Below, piece after piece: positions 8,160-15,860 of a stretch of DNA of 64,000 nt (position 1 is its first letter; each line of letters starts with the position of its first letter). The notes beneath the pieces were generated by a model. It worked only from the letters and a program-made list of their open reading frames with translations. It was not told the origin of the DNA and searched no databases. The stretch is taken from assembly GCF_001894985.1 (NCBI RefSeq), contig NZ_BCXG01000003.1:269207-333206 (forward strand), written 5' to 3'. The DNA comes from Rhodococcus tukisamuensis NBRC 100609. GTDB taxonomy: Bacteria; Actinomycetota; Actinomycetes; Mycobacteriales; Mycobacteriaceae. The position numbers and the translations under genes were made by a program.

Positions 8160-8179
8160 CTGGTAGCTCCAGCTACCAG
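8160..8179. repeat. Perfect 9+2+9 inverted repeat upstream of LLM gene
   Basis: CTGGTAGCT-CC-AGCTACCAG lies between the FadD-like stop (8203) and the LLM start (8111). It could be an operator for the LLM gene or a weak terminator of the ligase transcript; there is no T-run. Confidence 0.5.
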
Positions 8180-8202
8180 AACGGCGCACAGGCGCGGAGC
8201 GC

Positions 8203-9897
8203 CTACAGGAAGCGCTGGCGGCCGAAGCTGACGAACTCGGCCTCCAGTGCGGTCTTGTCATCCTCGGTCATCGCCCGGTACTCGACGCCGCCGCGTCCCT
8301 CCCAGCGGTACACCGGTTCCCCGGTGCGCCACTTCTCGGCCTGCAACTCGCGCTTGAGCACCTTGTTCGAGCCGGTCACCGGTAGGTTCGTCGACACCCG
8401 CAGGAACCGCGGCGTCGCCTTGCTGCCCAGGTCCGCCTGCCCGTCCAGGTAGGACGCGAACTCGGCCGCGTCGAACTTCTCCAGGTCCGCCACCTCGATC
8501 GCGGCCATCACCTGGTCGCCGGAGCGCGGGTCCGGAATCGCGTACACGCCGGTCGCGATGACCGCCGGATGCCTGCGCAGCACCCGCTCGATCATCAACG
8601 CGGAGGTGTTCTCGCCGTCGACGCGGATCCAGTCGCCCTTGCGGCCGGCGAAGTACAGGAAGCCCGCCTCGTCGACGTAGCCGAGATCGCCGGTCCAGTA
8701 CCAGCCGTGCCTGATCCGCTCGGCGTCCGCGACGTCGTTCTTGTAGTAGCCCTCGAACGCACGGGCGCCCTCCTTGTTGATCATCTCGCCGATCGCCGCG
8801 TCCGGGTTCAGTACCCGGCCGTGCTCGTCGAGGATCGCGCGGGCGCACTCCTCCCGGGTCTCCGGGTTCACCACCGCGATGCCCTCGTGCGCGGGCCGGC
8901 CGAGCGCGCCCTCCGGGGCCGCCGGGTCGAGCTTGACGGACCCGGCCCCCTCGCTCGAGCCGTAGCCCTCGAACAGTTCGGCGCCGAAGCGGCGGACGAA
9001 CTCGACCTTGTCCTCGGGCGAGGCCTCGGTGCCGAACGCCCGGACCAGGGTGTTGTCGATGTCGCTCGGCGTCTCCGGCGTCGCCATCAGGTAGCCGAGC
9101 GCCTTGCCGACGTAGGTGAAGAAGGTGGCGCCGTAGAACTTGACGTCCGGCAGGAACCCGGAGGCCGAGAACTTCCGGGTCAGGCACACGGTGGCGCCGT
9201 TCGCCAGCGCCGGCGCCCACAGCGCCATCAGCGCGTTGCCGTGGAAGAGCGGCATGCAGCAGTAGTCCACGTCCTCCCGGACGTGCCCGTACTTGACGGA
9301 GTTCGAGTAGGCGAGCCGGGCCAGCCGGCCCTGGCTGCACTTGACGCCCTTCGACATGCCGGTGGTGCCGGAAGTGAACAGCAGCAACATCAGCGTGGAC
9401 TCGTCGACGTCCGGCTCGATCACCGGCCGGTCCACCGTGTGCGCGGCCAGCCGGTAGGAGTACGCCGGGTCGTCGACCAGCAGGAACCGGTCCGGCTCCA
9501 GCCCGAGGTCCAGCTCACGCAGCTTCGCCATGCCGGCCGAGTCGGTGACGATCAGCTGGCAGTCGACGTACCGGATCTCGGCCTCGAGTTCGGTCGCGCC
9601 GCGGGTCGGGTTGATGCCGACGATCGTCGCGCCGGACAGTGCCGCGCCGCCGAGCCAGAACAGGAAGTCCGGCACGTTCTCGAGCAGGACACCGATGTGG
9701 AAGGGTCCCTCGCGGCGCAGCGACTTGGCCAGGGCGCCGCGGGCGGCCGACTCGCAGACCACCTCGTCCCAGGTCCAGTCCTGCTCACGGGTGCGCACGC
9801 CCAGGCGCTGGTCGCCTAGGCGGTCCAGCAGCATTTCGGCGATGGTGGCGCGTTCCAACTTGACTCCTGTACTGGTGACCTCGGTTGCGCCCGTCAT
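8203..9897 (-). CDS. Acyl-CoA synthetase, FadD1/FadD17-like
   Basis: A 564-residue adenylate-forming ligase. The P-loop-like motif LFTSGTTGMSKG is at residues 173-184, the substrate-pocket motif GYGSSEGAG lies in the middle, YWTGDLGYVDE follows, and the C-terminal lid has the catalytic-lysine region TGSNKVLKRELQ. The overall pattern (KFSASGFLPDVKFYGATFFTYVGKAL region) resembles FadD17/FadD1, ligases for carboxylic side chains including steroid acids. It would convert a carboxylate, ATP and CoA to acyl-CoA. Its ATG shares one base with the stop (TGATG) of an internally deleted flavin oxidoreductase remnant, so it was once the second gene of a coupled pair. Confidence 0.88.
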   Translation of the reverse strand: MTGATEVTSTGVKLERATIAEMLLDRLGDQRLGVRTREQDWTWDEVVCESAARGALAKSLRREGPFHIGVLLENVPDFLFWLGGAALSGATIVGINPTRGATELEAEIRYVDCQLIVTDSAGMAKLRELDLGLEPDRFLLVDDPAYSYRLAAHTVDRPVIEPDVDESTLMLLLFTSGTTGMSKGVKCSQGRLARLAYSNSVKYGHVREDVDYCCMPLFHGNALMALWAPALANGATVCLTRKFSASGFLPDVKFYGATFFTYVGKALGYLMATPETPSDIDNTLVRAFGTEASPEDKVEFVRRFGAELFEGYGSSEGAGSVKLDPAAPEGALGRPAHEGIAVVNPETREECARAILDEHGRVLNPDAAIGEMINKEGARAFEGYYKNDVADAERIRHGWYWTGDLGYVDEAGFLYFAGRKGDWIRVDGENTSALMIERVLRRHPAVIATGVYAIPDPRSGDQVMAAIEVADLEKFDAAEFASYLDGQADLGSKATPRFLRVSTNLPVTGSNKVLKRELQAEKWRTGEPVYRWEGRGGVEYRAMTEDDKTALEAEFVSFGRQRFL

Positions 9898-10172
9898 CAC
9901 GCGGGCACCGGGTGGTTGGCGGGCTTCGGGTCGAGCACGCAGTGGGTGCCACCGTAGATGGCGCACATGCACATGTCGTGCGTAGTCATGCCGACTCGGC
10001 CCGCCGCCGGCCTACGATGGAAATCGATGAGCTCGTCGGTCATCAACCCCTTCGGGGTCAGGCCCGCGAACGTCGCGGCCTTGACGGCGCGGTTGCGCCG
10101 GGTCAGCAGACCCGACGTCGCGGGGGCCAACGGGCCCGGCGCCTTGAGCCTGGGCGGGTCGATATCGGTCAT
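9897..10172 (-). pseudogene. Internally deleted Old-Yellow-Enzyme (NADH:flavin oxidoreductase) remnant
   Basis: The 91-residue frame starts at ATG 10172 with GAGGAG six bases upstream. Residues about 27-64 (NRAVKAATFAGLTPKG, then TDELIDFHRRPAAGRVGMTT) match the N-terminus of the Old Yellow Enzyme family, normally about 370-400 residues. They jump straight to CMCAIYGGTHCV, which resembles the extreme C-terminus of the same family (CxxCMPTIYxGTxCV). I infer an in-frame internal deletion of about 300 codons that kept the frame and coupling to the downstream ligase. Without the barrel it cannot bind FMN normally. Alternatively it is a repurposed small protein. Confidence 0.72.
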
Positions 10173-10262
10173 GACAACTCCTCGTACTGCAATTTGTCCC
10201 GACGCTATCGACGCCGTGCGCGGGCCAGCGGCCGAGTCTCGGTCAGTGGAAAAGCCTTCCGC

Positions 10263-10278
10263 ACGGGTGGGTACCCGT
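10263..10278. promoter_or_regulatory. Inverted repeat in divergent promoter region
   Basis: ACGGGT-GGGT-ACCCGT lies about 47 bases before the acyl-CoA ligase start at 10325, in the 152-base divergent region shared with the OYE remnant/FadD operon. It is a candidate operator; no local regulator gene is adjacent. Confidence 0.35.
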
Positions 10279-10324
10279 GACATGTTCTGTGCAGTTCGCG
10301 CGCTCGAGAAAGGCACTTCCACCT

Positions 10325-11986
10325 ATGACCACTGCCGCTGACCAGCAGGCCTTCCTGGCCTCCGTCATGACCCGACTGACCGGACCGGCCGCCCCGTTCG
10401 AGCTCGTCGAGGAAGACGTGCTCGGCGCCCGGATGCCCGTCATGCGTCACCGCGGCCGGGCGGTCCACGAGCTGCTCAGCGCCTCCGCGGTGTACGGCGA
10501 CCGCGACTACCTGGTCACCGCGGACCGCCGAATGTCCTTCACCGAGCACGCCGACACGGTCGCGGCGTTCGCCGCGGTGCTGTGCGAGGACTACGGCGTC
10601 GGCGCCGGCGATCGGGTCGCGATTCTCGCCGCCAACACCATCGAGTGGGTCGTCGCCTTCTGGGCCACCCAGGCGCTCGGCGCCGTCACCGTCGGCCTCA
10701 ACGCCTGGTGGGTGCCCCGCGAGATCGAGTACGGCCTGCAGCTCAGCACGCCCAAGGTGGTCGTCGCCGACGCCAAGCGCGCCGCCCTGCTGGCCCAGGC
10801 GGACACCGACGCCCCGGTGGTCACCATGGAAGAGGACATGCCGCGGCTGATCGCGTCCCGCGCGGGCAGCGAGCTGAGGGTCACCGAGGTCGACGAGGAC
10901 GACCCGTCCGTCATCCTGTTCACCAGCGGAACCAGCGGAAAGCCCAAGGGCGCCTTGCACTCCCAGCGCAACCTGCTGGCGGTGTCCGACTACCACCGTT
11001 ACAGCGACGCACTCGCACTCGCCTTCGCCGGCCGGGACTACGACCCGGCCGTGCCGAGCGATCTGCGCTACCTGCTGACCTCCCCCCTCTTCCACATCGC
11101 CAGCCTCCACAACCTCGTGGTGCCGCGGCTGGCGACGGGCAGCGCCGTGGTGCTCTACCAGGGCTCCTTCGACGTGGACCGGGTCCTCGGCCTCGTCGAG
11201 CGGGAGCGGGTCACCAACTGGGGCGCGGTGCCGACGATGGCGTCGCGGCTGATCGAGCACGGCAATGTCCGCAAGTACGACACCTCGTCGCTGACCGCGT
11301 TCTCCCTGGCCTCAGCCCCGTCCTCGGTGGCGTTCAAGGAGCGACTGCGCGAGGAGGTGCCGTTCGCGCACGACGCCCTGGTCGACAGCTACGGCCTGAC
11401 CGAGTGTGGCACCGCCATCGCCGTCGCACTCCCGGCCGACATCGACTCGTTCCCGGGCACCCTCGGCCGGCCTGTCTTCGGTGTCGCGTTAGAGATCCGG
11501 GACCCGCTGGGAGCGAAGGTCGCCGACGGCGTCGAGGGCGAGGTGTGCGTGCGGAGCCCGTACGTCATGCTCGGCTACTGGCAGAACCCGGAGGCGACGG
11601 CCTCGTCCATCGACAAGGGCCGCTGGCTGCACACCGGCGACTTCGGCAAGGTGGTGGACGGCCGGCTGAGCCTCACCGGACGGCGCTCCGACCTGATCCT
11701 GCGCGGCGGCGAGAACATCTACCCCACCGAGATCGAGCAGTGCCTCGACGAGCATCCCGACGTGGTCGAGTGCGCGGTCGTCGGCGAGGCGCACCCCGAC
11801 CTCGGCCAGGAGGTCGCCGCGATCGTGGTGGTCGCCAACGGCGGCACCGTGAACGAGGACGAGCTGCGGCAGTTCGCGGCCGAGCGGCTGTCCTACTTCA
11901 AGGTGCCGTCCCGGTGGCGCCTGACCACCGAGCCGTTGCCGCGCAACGCGACCGGCAAGATGGCCCGCGGCAAGATCGCGCTGTAG
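10325..11986 (+). CDS. Acyl-CoA synthetase (class I adenylate-forming, FadD-like)
   Basis: A 553-residue AMP-binding ligase. [13 protein letters not shown] at residues 197-209 is the nucleotide loop, [10 protein letters not shown] the A5-type motif, WLHTGDFG the conserved Asp motif, and [20 protein letters not shown] the hinge; [13 protein letters not shown] holds the catalytic Lys about ten residues from the end. This complete set predicts activity on a carboxylic acid. ATG 10325 has GAAAGG upstream. The SnoaL-like and LLM genes follow within a few bases, forming a four-gene operon that ends near 13.99 kb. The substrate is unknown. Confidence 0.9.
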   Translation: MTTAADQQAFLASVMTRLTGPAAPFELVEEDVLGARMPVMRHRGRAVHELLSASAVYGDRDYLVTADRRMSFTEHADTVAAFAAVLCEDYGVGAGDRVAILAANTIEWVVAFWATQALGAVTVGLNAWWVPREIEYGLQLSTPKVVVADAKRAALLAQADTDAPVVTMEEDMPRLIASRAGSELRVTEVDEDDPSVILFTSGTSGKPKGALHSQRNLLAVSDYHRYSDALALAFAGRDYDPAVPSDLRYLLTSPLFHIASLHNLVVPRLATGSAVVLYQGSFDVDRVLGLVERERVTNWGAVPTMASRLIEHGNVRKYDTSSLTAFSLASAPSSVAFKERLREEVPFAHDALVDSYGLTECGTAIAVALPADIDSFPGTLGRPVFGVALEIRDPLGAKVADGVEGEVCVRSPYVMLGYWQNPEATASSIDKGRWLHTGDFGKVVDGRLSLTGRRSDLILRGGENIYPTEIEQCLDEHPDVVECAVVGEAHPDLGQEVAAIVVVANGGTVNEDELRQFAAERLSYFKVPSRWRLTTEPLPRNATGKMARGKIAL

Positions 11987-11994
11987 CGGCCACG

Positions 11995-12489
11995 GTGGAC
12001 ATCCGGCACACGATCGAGCGGCTGGCCGCGACCGAGGCGATCCGCGACCTGATCTTCCAGTACTCGCACCTGGTCGACCTCGGCGCGCTGGCCGAGGTGT
12101 CGGAGCTGTTCGCCGACGCCGTCTACGGCCAGTGCGACGGCGCGGGCGTCCCGGTCGGCACACCCATCGACCGGGACGCTCGCGCCGTGCGCGCGGCCAA
12201 CGAGGCGTTCATCAAGATGCACGGCGACCCAGCCTCGCCGCGTACCAAACACGTCACCACCAACGTGCGGATCACCGTGGCGGACAGCAACACCGAGGCC
12301 TCCTCGCTGGCCTATGTCACGGTGCTGCAGGCGGCCGGGAACCTCTCGCTGCAGCCGATCCTCACCGGCCGCTACTTCGACAGGTTCGCGCTCGTCGACG
12401 GGCGGTGGCGATTCACCCAGCGGTTGTGCTGCATCGACCACACCGGTGACCTCACCGAGCACGCCAGACGACCGCTGCACCGGGACTGA
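11995..12489 (+). CDS. SnoaL/NTF2-like protein
   Basis: A 164-residue NTF2-fold protein from GTG 11995, eight bases after the ligase stop. The start helix TIERLAATEAIRDLIFQYSHLVD, LFADAVYGQCDG and the terminal strands YFDRFALVDGRWRFTQRL fit the SnoaL_4-type family. THVTTN-like sequence (KHVTTNVRITV) in mid-protein is also typical. These proteins act as small isomerases, dehydratases or ring-hydroxylating accessory proteins. Its place between ligase and F420-dependent oxidoreductase suggests it handles the same CoA-linked or free acid substrate. Confidence 0.8.
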   Translation: MDIRHTIERLAATEAIRDLIFQYSHLVDLGALAEVSELFADAVYGQCDGAGVPVGTPIDRDARAVRAANEAFIKMHGDPASPRTKHVTTNVRITVADSNTEASSLAYVTVLQAAGNLSLQPILTGRYFDRFALVDGRWRFTQRLCCIDHTGDLTEHARRPLHRD

Positions 12490-12499
12490 GGGACCGGGC

Positions 12500-13405
12500 A
12501 TGCAGGTAGGGCTCAACGTCCTGGAGGCCGAGAAGCTCTTCGGCGGCGCGATCCGGCCGGTGATCGAGCTGGCCGCGCTGGCCGACCGCACCGGAGTCGA
12601 CCTGATCTCCACCGGGGATCATCTCGGCTTCAACGCGACTGCGCACGCCGAACGCGTTTCCGCACACGGATTTCCGTTCGCCCTCGACCAGCCCTGGTAC
12701 GAGCCGGTCTCCCTGCTCTCGGCCGTCGCCGCCGTCACCGAGCGCACCCGGCTGGGGGTTTCCGTACTGATCGCCACGGTGCGACCTCCGGCGCTGCTGG
12801 CCAAGCAGCTCGCCACCCTGGACGCGCTGTCCGGCGGCCGGGTGTCGATCGGCCTGGGCGTCGGCTGGCAGGAGGCGGAGTACAACGCCGTGGGCATGCC
12901 CTTCGACGCCCGCTTCGGCCGGATGGAGGACACGGTGCGCGCCTGCCGCGAACTGTGGACACGTGCACCCGCCACCTTCACCGGTCGCGAGTTCGCGTTC
13001 GAGGACTTCCACTCGCTGCCGTTCCCGGTCCAGGAGCGGGTGCCGGTGCTGTTCGGGTTCGGCCCCAGCAAGCGGAACTTCGGCCGGATCGCCCGGGTGG
13101 CCGACGGGTGGACCGTCAACCCCACCGACATGGCCTCGTTCCCGCAGGACGTTGCGCTGCTGCGCGAGTGCTTCGCCGAGCACGGACGCGACCCACTCTC
13201 GCCGCGGATCCAGGTCTCGGTGACCCCCGAACGCACGGTGGGCGGCGAGGTGGACCTGGACGCGACCGGCGAGCAGGCACTGCGCTGGCATGACGCCGGC
13301 GCCACCGTGGTCGTGTTCCGGCCCGCGGCGTTCCAGACCGCGGCAGAGGATCTTCCCGAACTCCTCGACTGGATGGTAGGCCTGAAGTCGAACGCCTCCG
13401 CGTAG
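12500..13405 (+). CDS. LLM class F420-dependent oxidoreductase
   Basis: A 301-residue luciferase-like barrel. Signature sequences are IRPVIELAALADRTGVDLIS, TVRPPALLAKQLATLDALSGGRV, IGLGVGWQEAEYNAVGMPF and VPVLFGFGPSKRNFGRIARV. F420H2/F420 dependence is inferred from this subfamily. It starts ten bases after the SnoaL-like gene and 28 bases before a second SnoaL-like gene, so the four genes from the ligase onward are probably one transcript. It is a distant paralogue of the LLM protein at 7.2-8.1 kb on the other strand. Confidence 0.87.
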   Translation: MQVGLNVLEAEKLFGGAIRPVIELAALADRTGVDLISTGDHLGFNATAHAERVSAHGFPFALDQPWYEPVSLLSAVAAVTERTRLGVSVLIATVRPPALLAKQLATLDALSGGRVSIGLGVGWQEAEYNAVGMPFDARFGRMEDTVRACRELWTRAPATFTGREFAFEDFHSLPFPVQERVPVLFGFGPSKRNFGRIARVADGWTVNPTDMASFPQDVALLRECFAEHGRDPLSPRIQVSVTPERTVGGEVDLDATGEQALRWHDAGATVVVFRPAAFQTAAEDLPELLDWMVGLKSNASA

Positions 13406-13433
13406 GCGTTCGGCGGAACGAGAGGCAGAATCC

Positions 13434-13991
13434 ATGACCCTGGCAGACAACGGTTTCGACGCGCGAGCGCTCGGCGAGCTGCTGGACAAGCAGGCCATCT
13501 ACGAGGTGGTGATGCGGTACTGCCGTGGCATCGACCGCCTCGACTACGACCTGGTGCGCGGCGCGTACCACCCGGACGGCATCGACCACCACACCGGATT
13601 CGACGGCAGTGTCGAGGAGTTCATCGAGTGGGTGCGCCCCAAGCTGTCCGTCATCGGTGGCACCATGCACCACATCGGCAACCACCTGGTGGAGCTCCAC
13701 GGCGACTGGGCGATCAGCGAGTCCTACTCCACCGCAACGCATTGGGGCGGCCCCGAGGGTGTCGGCATGATCAACTTCACCAGTGGTTGCCGCTACGTGG
13801 ACCTGATGGAACGCCGCGACGGCCGGTGGGCCATCACCGAGCGCTGGGCAGTCCGCGAGTGGACCCGCTCCGACGCCGGCCGGCTCGCCGAACCAGAGAG
13901 CGCCGGCCCCCGAGGTCGACGGGACGGCACCGATCCGCTCGATGCGCTGCGCGCCCGTGAGGCAGGTAGGACCGGTGCCGTCCCGCAGTAG
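13434..13991 (+). CDS. SnoaL/NTF2-like protein
   Basis: A 185-residue NTF2-fold protein. It carries IYEVVMRYCRGIDRLDYDLV, YHPDGIDHHTGFDG, TMHHIGNHLVELHGDWA and RYVDLMERRDGRWAITERW, the pattern of SnoaL_4 proteins often encoded with Rieske oxygenases, steroid or terpenoid genes in actinobacteria. A hydrophilic tail of about 40 residues follows the fold. It is the last gene of the ligase-SnoaL-LLM-SnoaL group. I see no strong terminator in the 105 bases before the convergent secreted-protein gene. Confidence 0.82.
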   Translation: MTLADNGFDARALGELLDKQAIYEVVMRYCRGIDRLDYDLVRGAYHPDGIDHHTGFDGSVEEFIEWVRPKLSVIGGTMHHIGNHLVELHGDWAISESYSTATHWGGPEGVGMINFTSGCRYVDLMERRDGRWAITERWAVREWTRSDAGRLAEPESAGPRGRRDGTDPLDALRAREAGRTGAVPQ

Positions 13992-14096
13992 CCGTCAGTG
14001 TCGGCAGAATGGGTCGACGGGCGTTGGTGAATCACCCACAGTTGTCCAGCGCCGACCTCGCCAAGCACCCTCCACGACTGCCGCGGCGACCGACTG

Positions 14097-14549
14097 TCAG
14101 CTGCCGAGGGACTGCCCGACGCTGCCGTTACCGAAATCCAACGTCACACTGCCGAAGCTGACAACTCCCGTCCGGCCCGCGTCCAGCGTCACCGACTGCC
14201 CGCCGACAGGGGTGAAGGTCGTCGCTCCGCCGCCGTCGAGGCAGACGGCCCTGACGGTGTACTTCCCGTTCGGCAACCTCTCCGAGACGTAGGCCCCCTG
14301 GCCTCCGGTCAGATACGCCACGTTGCCCGCGACCTGGTTGCCCCTGGCATCCACCACCTCGGCCCAGCAGCCGACCAGCGTCGGCGAGCCGACCCCGGTG
14401 AACGCGACGGTGATCGTGTTGTCGTGGGTCGTCACGGCGGCGGTACCGGTGACGGCGGCGGAGCCGAGGGCAGGGTTCGCGACCAATGCGAGCGCGGCGA
14501 AGCCGCCAACGGCACCCATGCGGGCAACGTTCGTACGGGAGGTTCTCAC
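14097..14549 (-). CDS. Small secreted beta-rich protein (paralogue A)
   Basis: A 150-residue protein with a Sec signal peptide: basic RTSRTNVAR, hydrophobic MGAVGGFAALALVANPALG, cleavage near GSAA. The mature part is beta-strand-like with SPTLVGCWAEVVDARGNQ and YTVRAVCLDGGG, giving two cysteines that could pair. I do not recognise a named family. It is clearly paralogous to the protein at 15099-15575 (same signal peptide, SPTLxxC and C-x-D-x-G motifs). It starts at GTG 14549, and a four-codon leader frame (MDML) overlaps it. The cell-surface role is unknown. Confidence 0.78.
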   Translation of the reverse strand: MRTSRTNVARMGAVGGFAALALVANPALGSAAVTGTAAVTTHDNTITVAFTGVGSPTLVGCWAEVVDARGNQVAGNVAYLTGGQGAYVSERLPNGKYTVRAVCLDGGGATTFTPVGGQSVTLDAGRTGVVSFGSVTLDFGNGSVGQSLGS

Positions 14550-15098
14550 AGCATGTCCATTTCTCGAGGATTGTCTGATTCGAGCCGACTGTCGGGCTCT
14601 GAGTCATGCACGTACGTACAGACCGCAGACATCATGCATCGTTCACGTCGCTCGAACCGGGCTTCTCGAAATCTTGCCGCCACTGCCTCGACGTCACCGT
14701 CGCCGCCGACCTGGCAGGCCACAGCCCGTTCTGGATCAACTTCTCGGACAACAACACCGAGGCACGCGCGCCAAGGGGCGATCAGCTTGACGACGTGAAG
14801 GTAGCCAAACCGGACCCGATGACGAAGGCTAGATCCATCGGCGGATCCAGGGAACGGAGGGACGACACACCATCCGCATCAACACAGTTCCTTGTTGAGA
14901 ACCGGCGAAGTGTACGGCGCAACCCGGCGACGCGCGGAGTACTCCTCCGACCCGTCGAACTGTCGGGTGGTGCCGCAGCCGATCCTCAGCGGCCGATACT
15001 CGAGCCGGCAGACCGCGCGGCCGCCGCGACGGCACCGACCTCCCGGTCGAGGTGCGGGCGCGACTGGCCGCGCGGTAGTGGCGCTCGGCGCCGGGCGA
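14550..15098. other. 549-base gene-free spacer between secreted paralogues
   Basis: It holds the promoter side of paralogue A, the sequence GACATCATGCA at 14628-14638 that recurs at 15636-15646, and the degenerate FAD-oxidase 5' fragment at 14903-14980. Short frames here have no convincing start or homology. The rest appears to be decayed duplicated DNA. Confidence 0.6.
14903..14980 (+). pseudogene. Degenerate duplicate of the FAD-oxidase 5' end
   Basis: This stretch aligns without gaps to 15923-16000 at an offset of exactly 1020 bases. By eye about 59 of the first 70 positions agree, including the run cgcgcggagtactcctccga. Its plus frame reads EVYGATRRRAEYSSDPSNCRVVP against EVDDATRRRAEYSSDASNYRVVP in the intact gene. 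Similarity stops after about 80 bases, so only an N-terminal scrap remains. Confidence 0.85.
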
Positions 15099-15575
15099 TC
15101 AGCTGGCGAACAGGGACTCCACGCTGGTCATGGCTCGGTCGGTCTCGGTGCTGCCGCCCGAGCTGCCGTCCGAGCTGCTGTTCTGCAGGTAATTCTTCAC
15201 TGGGGTCTCAATGGGACCGTTCGGGCTGAACATCGTCACTCCGTCCGCGTCGATGCAGTACGCGGTGATGACGTAGCTCTCTGTCCCGAGGACTGGCGAG
15301 CGGTAGGTACCTGCGGCCGGACTTCCGGTCATTTTCACCGCGCCGGCATCGACGAATGCCCCGGACCTCGTAGCCAGGTGAACGCCACACGAGAGCAGCG
15401 TGGGAGAGCCGATGTTGGTGAACTCCACGATGATGGGAGTACCGGGACCCTCCCAGGACCCGGCGACGGAACCGGTGACCGCTGCCGAACCAACCGCAGG
15501 GTTGACGGCCAGGGCCAGGGCGGCGAATCCGGCAACGGCGCCCACGCGGGCAATGCTCTTACGTGATGACTTCAC
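15099..15575 (-). CDS. Small secreted beta-rich protein (paralogue B)
   Basis: A 158-residue protein from GTG 15575. It has a Sec signal peptide (SSRKSIARVG, hydrophobic AVAGFAALALAVNPAVG, cleavage near GSAA). The mature domain contains SPTLLSCGVHL and YVITAYCIDADG and ends in a Ser/Gly-rich tail (NSSSDGSSGGSTE). It is the paralogue of the 14097-14549 gene; both share a leader with a tiny ATG frame (here MDTL) whose TGA overlaps the GTG. It is divergent from the large FAD/Fe-S oxidase. Family and function are not recognised. Confidence 0.78.
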   Translation of the reverse strand: MKSSRKSIARVGAVAGFAALALAVNPAVGSAAVTGSVAGSWEGPGTPIIVEFTNIGSPTLLSCGVHLATRSGAFVDAGAVKMTGSPAAGTYRSPVLGTESYVITAYCIDADGVTMFSPNGPIETPVKNYLQNSSSDGSSGGSTETDRAMTSVESLFAS

Positions 15576-15844
15576 AGGGTGTCCATTTCTCTCCGGGTTG
15601 CATGCTTCGGCGGTGCACGAGCAGGTATGGCAGCTGACATCATGCACGCCCGAGGTGCCCGACGAACCCTTCTCGAGAACTGGAACAATTCATCTAATCA
15701 TTTTGTCTAACAGTACAAGTCGATGCGCATCAATCATCCGCGTGGCCCGTGTCCGGTCTGCCTGCGCCATGGCGGCGCCCGCCTGCGGCACCCTCGTGCC
15801 GCAGGCCGTCCTCCCACCGGCGCCCTCGGGCCGCGCCATGGCCG

Positions 15845-15860
15845 TAGTATCGGCACTGTG
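15845..15860 (+). promoter_or_regulatory. Leaderless -10 box for the FAD/Fe-S oxidase
   Basis: TAGTAT at 15845-15850 matches TAnnnT and lies seven bases before GTG 15858. There is no Shine-Dalgarno sequence, so a leaderless mRNA starting at or near the GTG is likely. Confidence 0.5.

Noticed and set aside
10277..10324. In-frame ATG 10277 as start of the FadD-like ligase
   Set aside because: The added 16 residues are not family-like, and GAAAGG is placed correctly for ATG 10325.
14606..15229. Plus-strand frames through the secreted-paralogue spacer
   Set aside because: Only the 80-base FAD-oxidase remnant is homologous to anything; the remaining sequence lacks starts and coding-like composition, and part is antisense to paralogue B.
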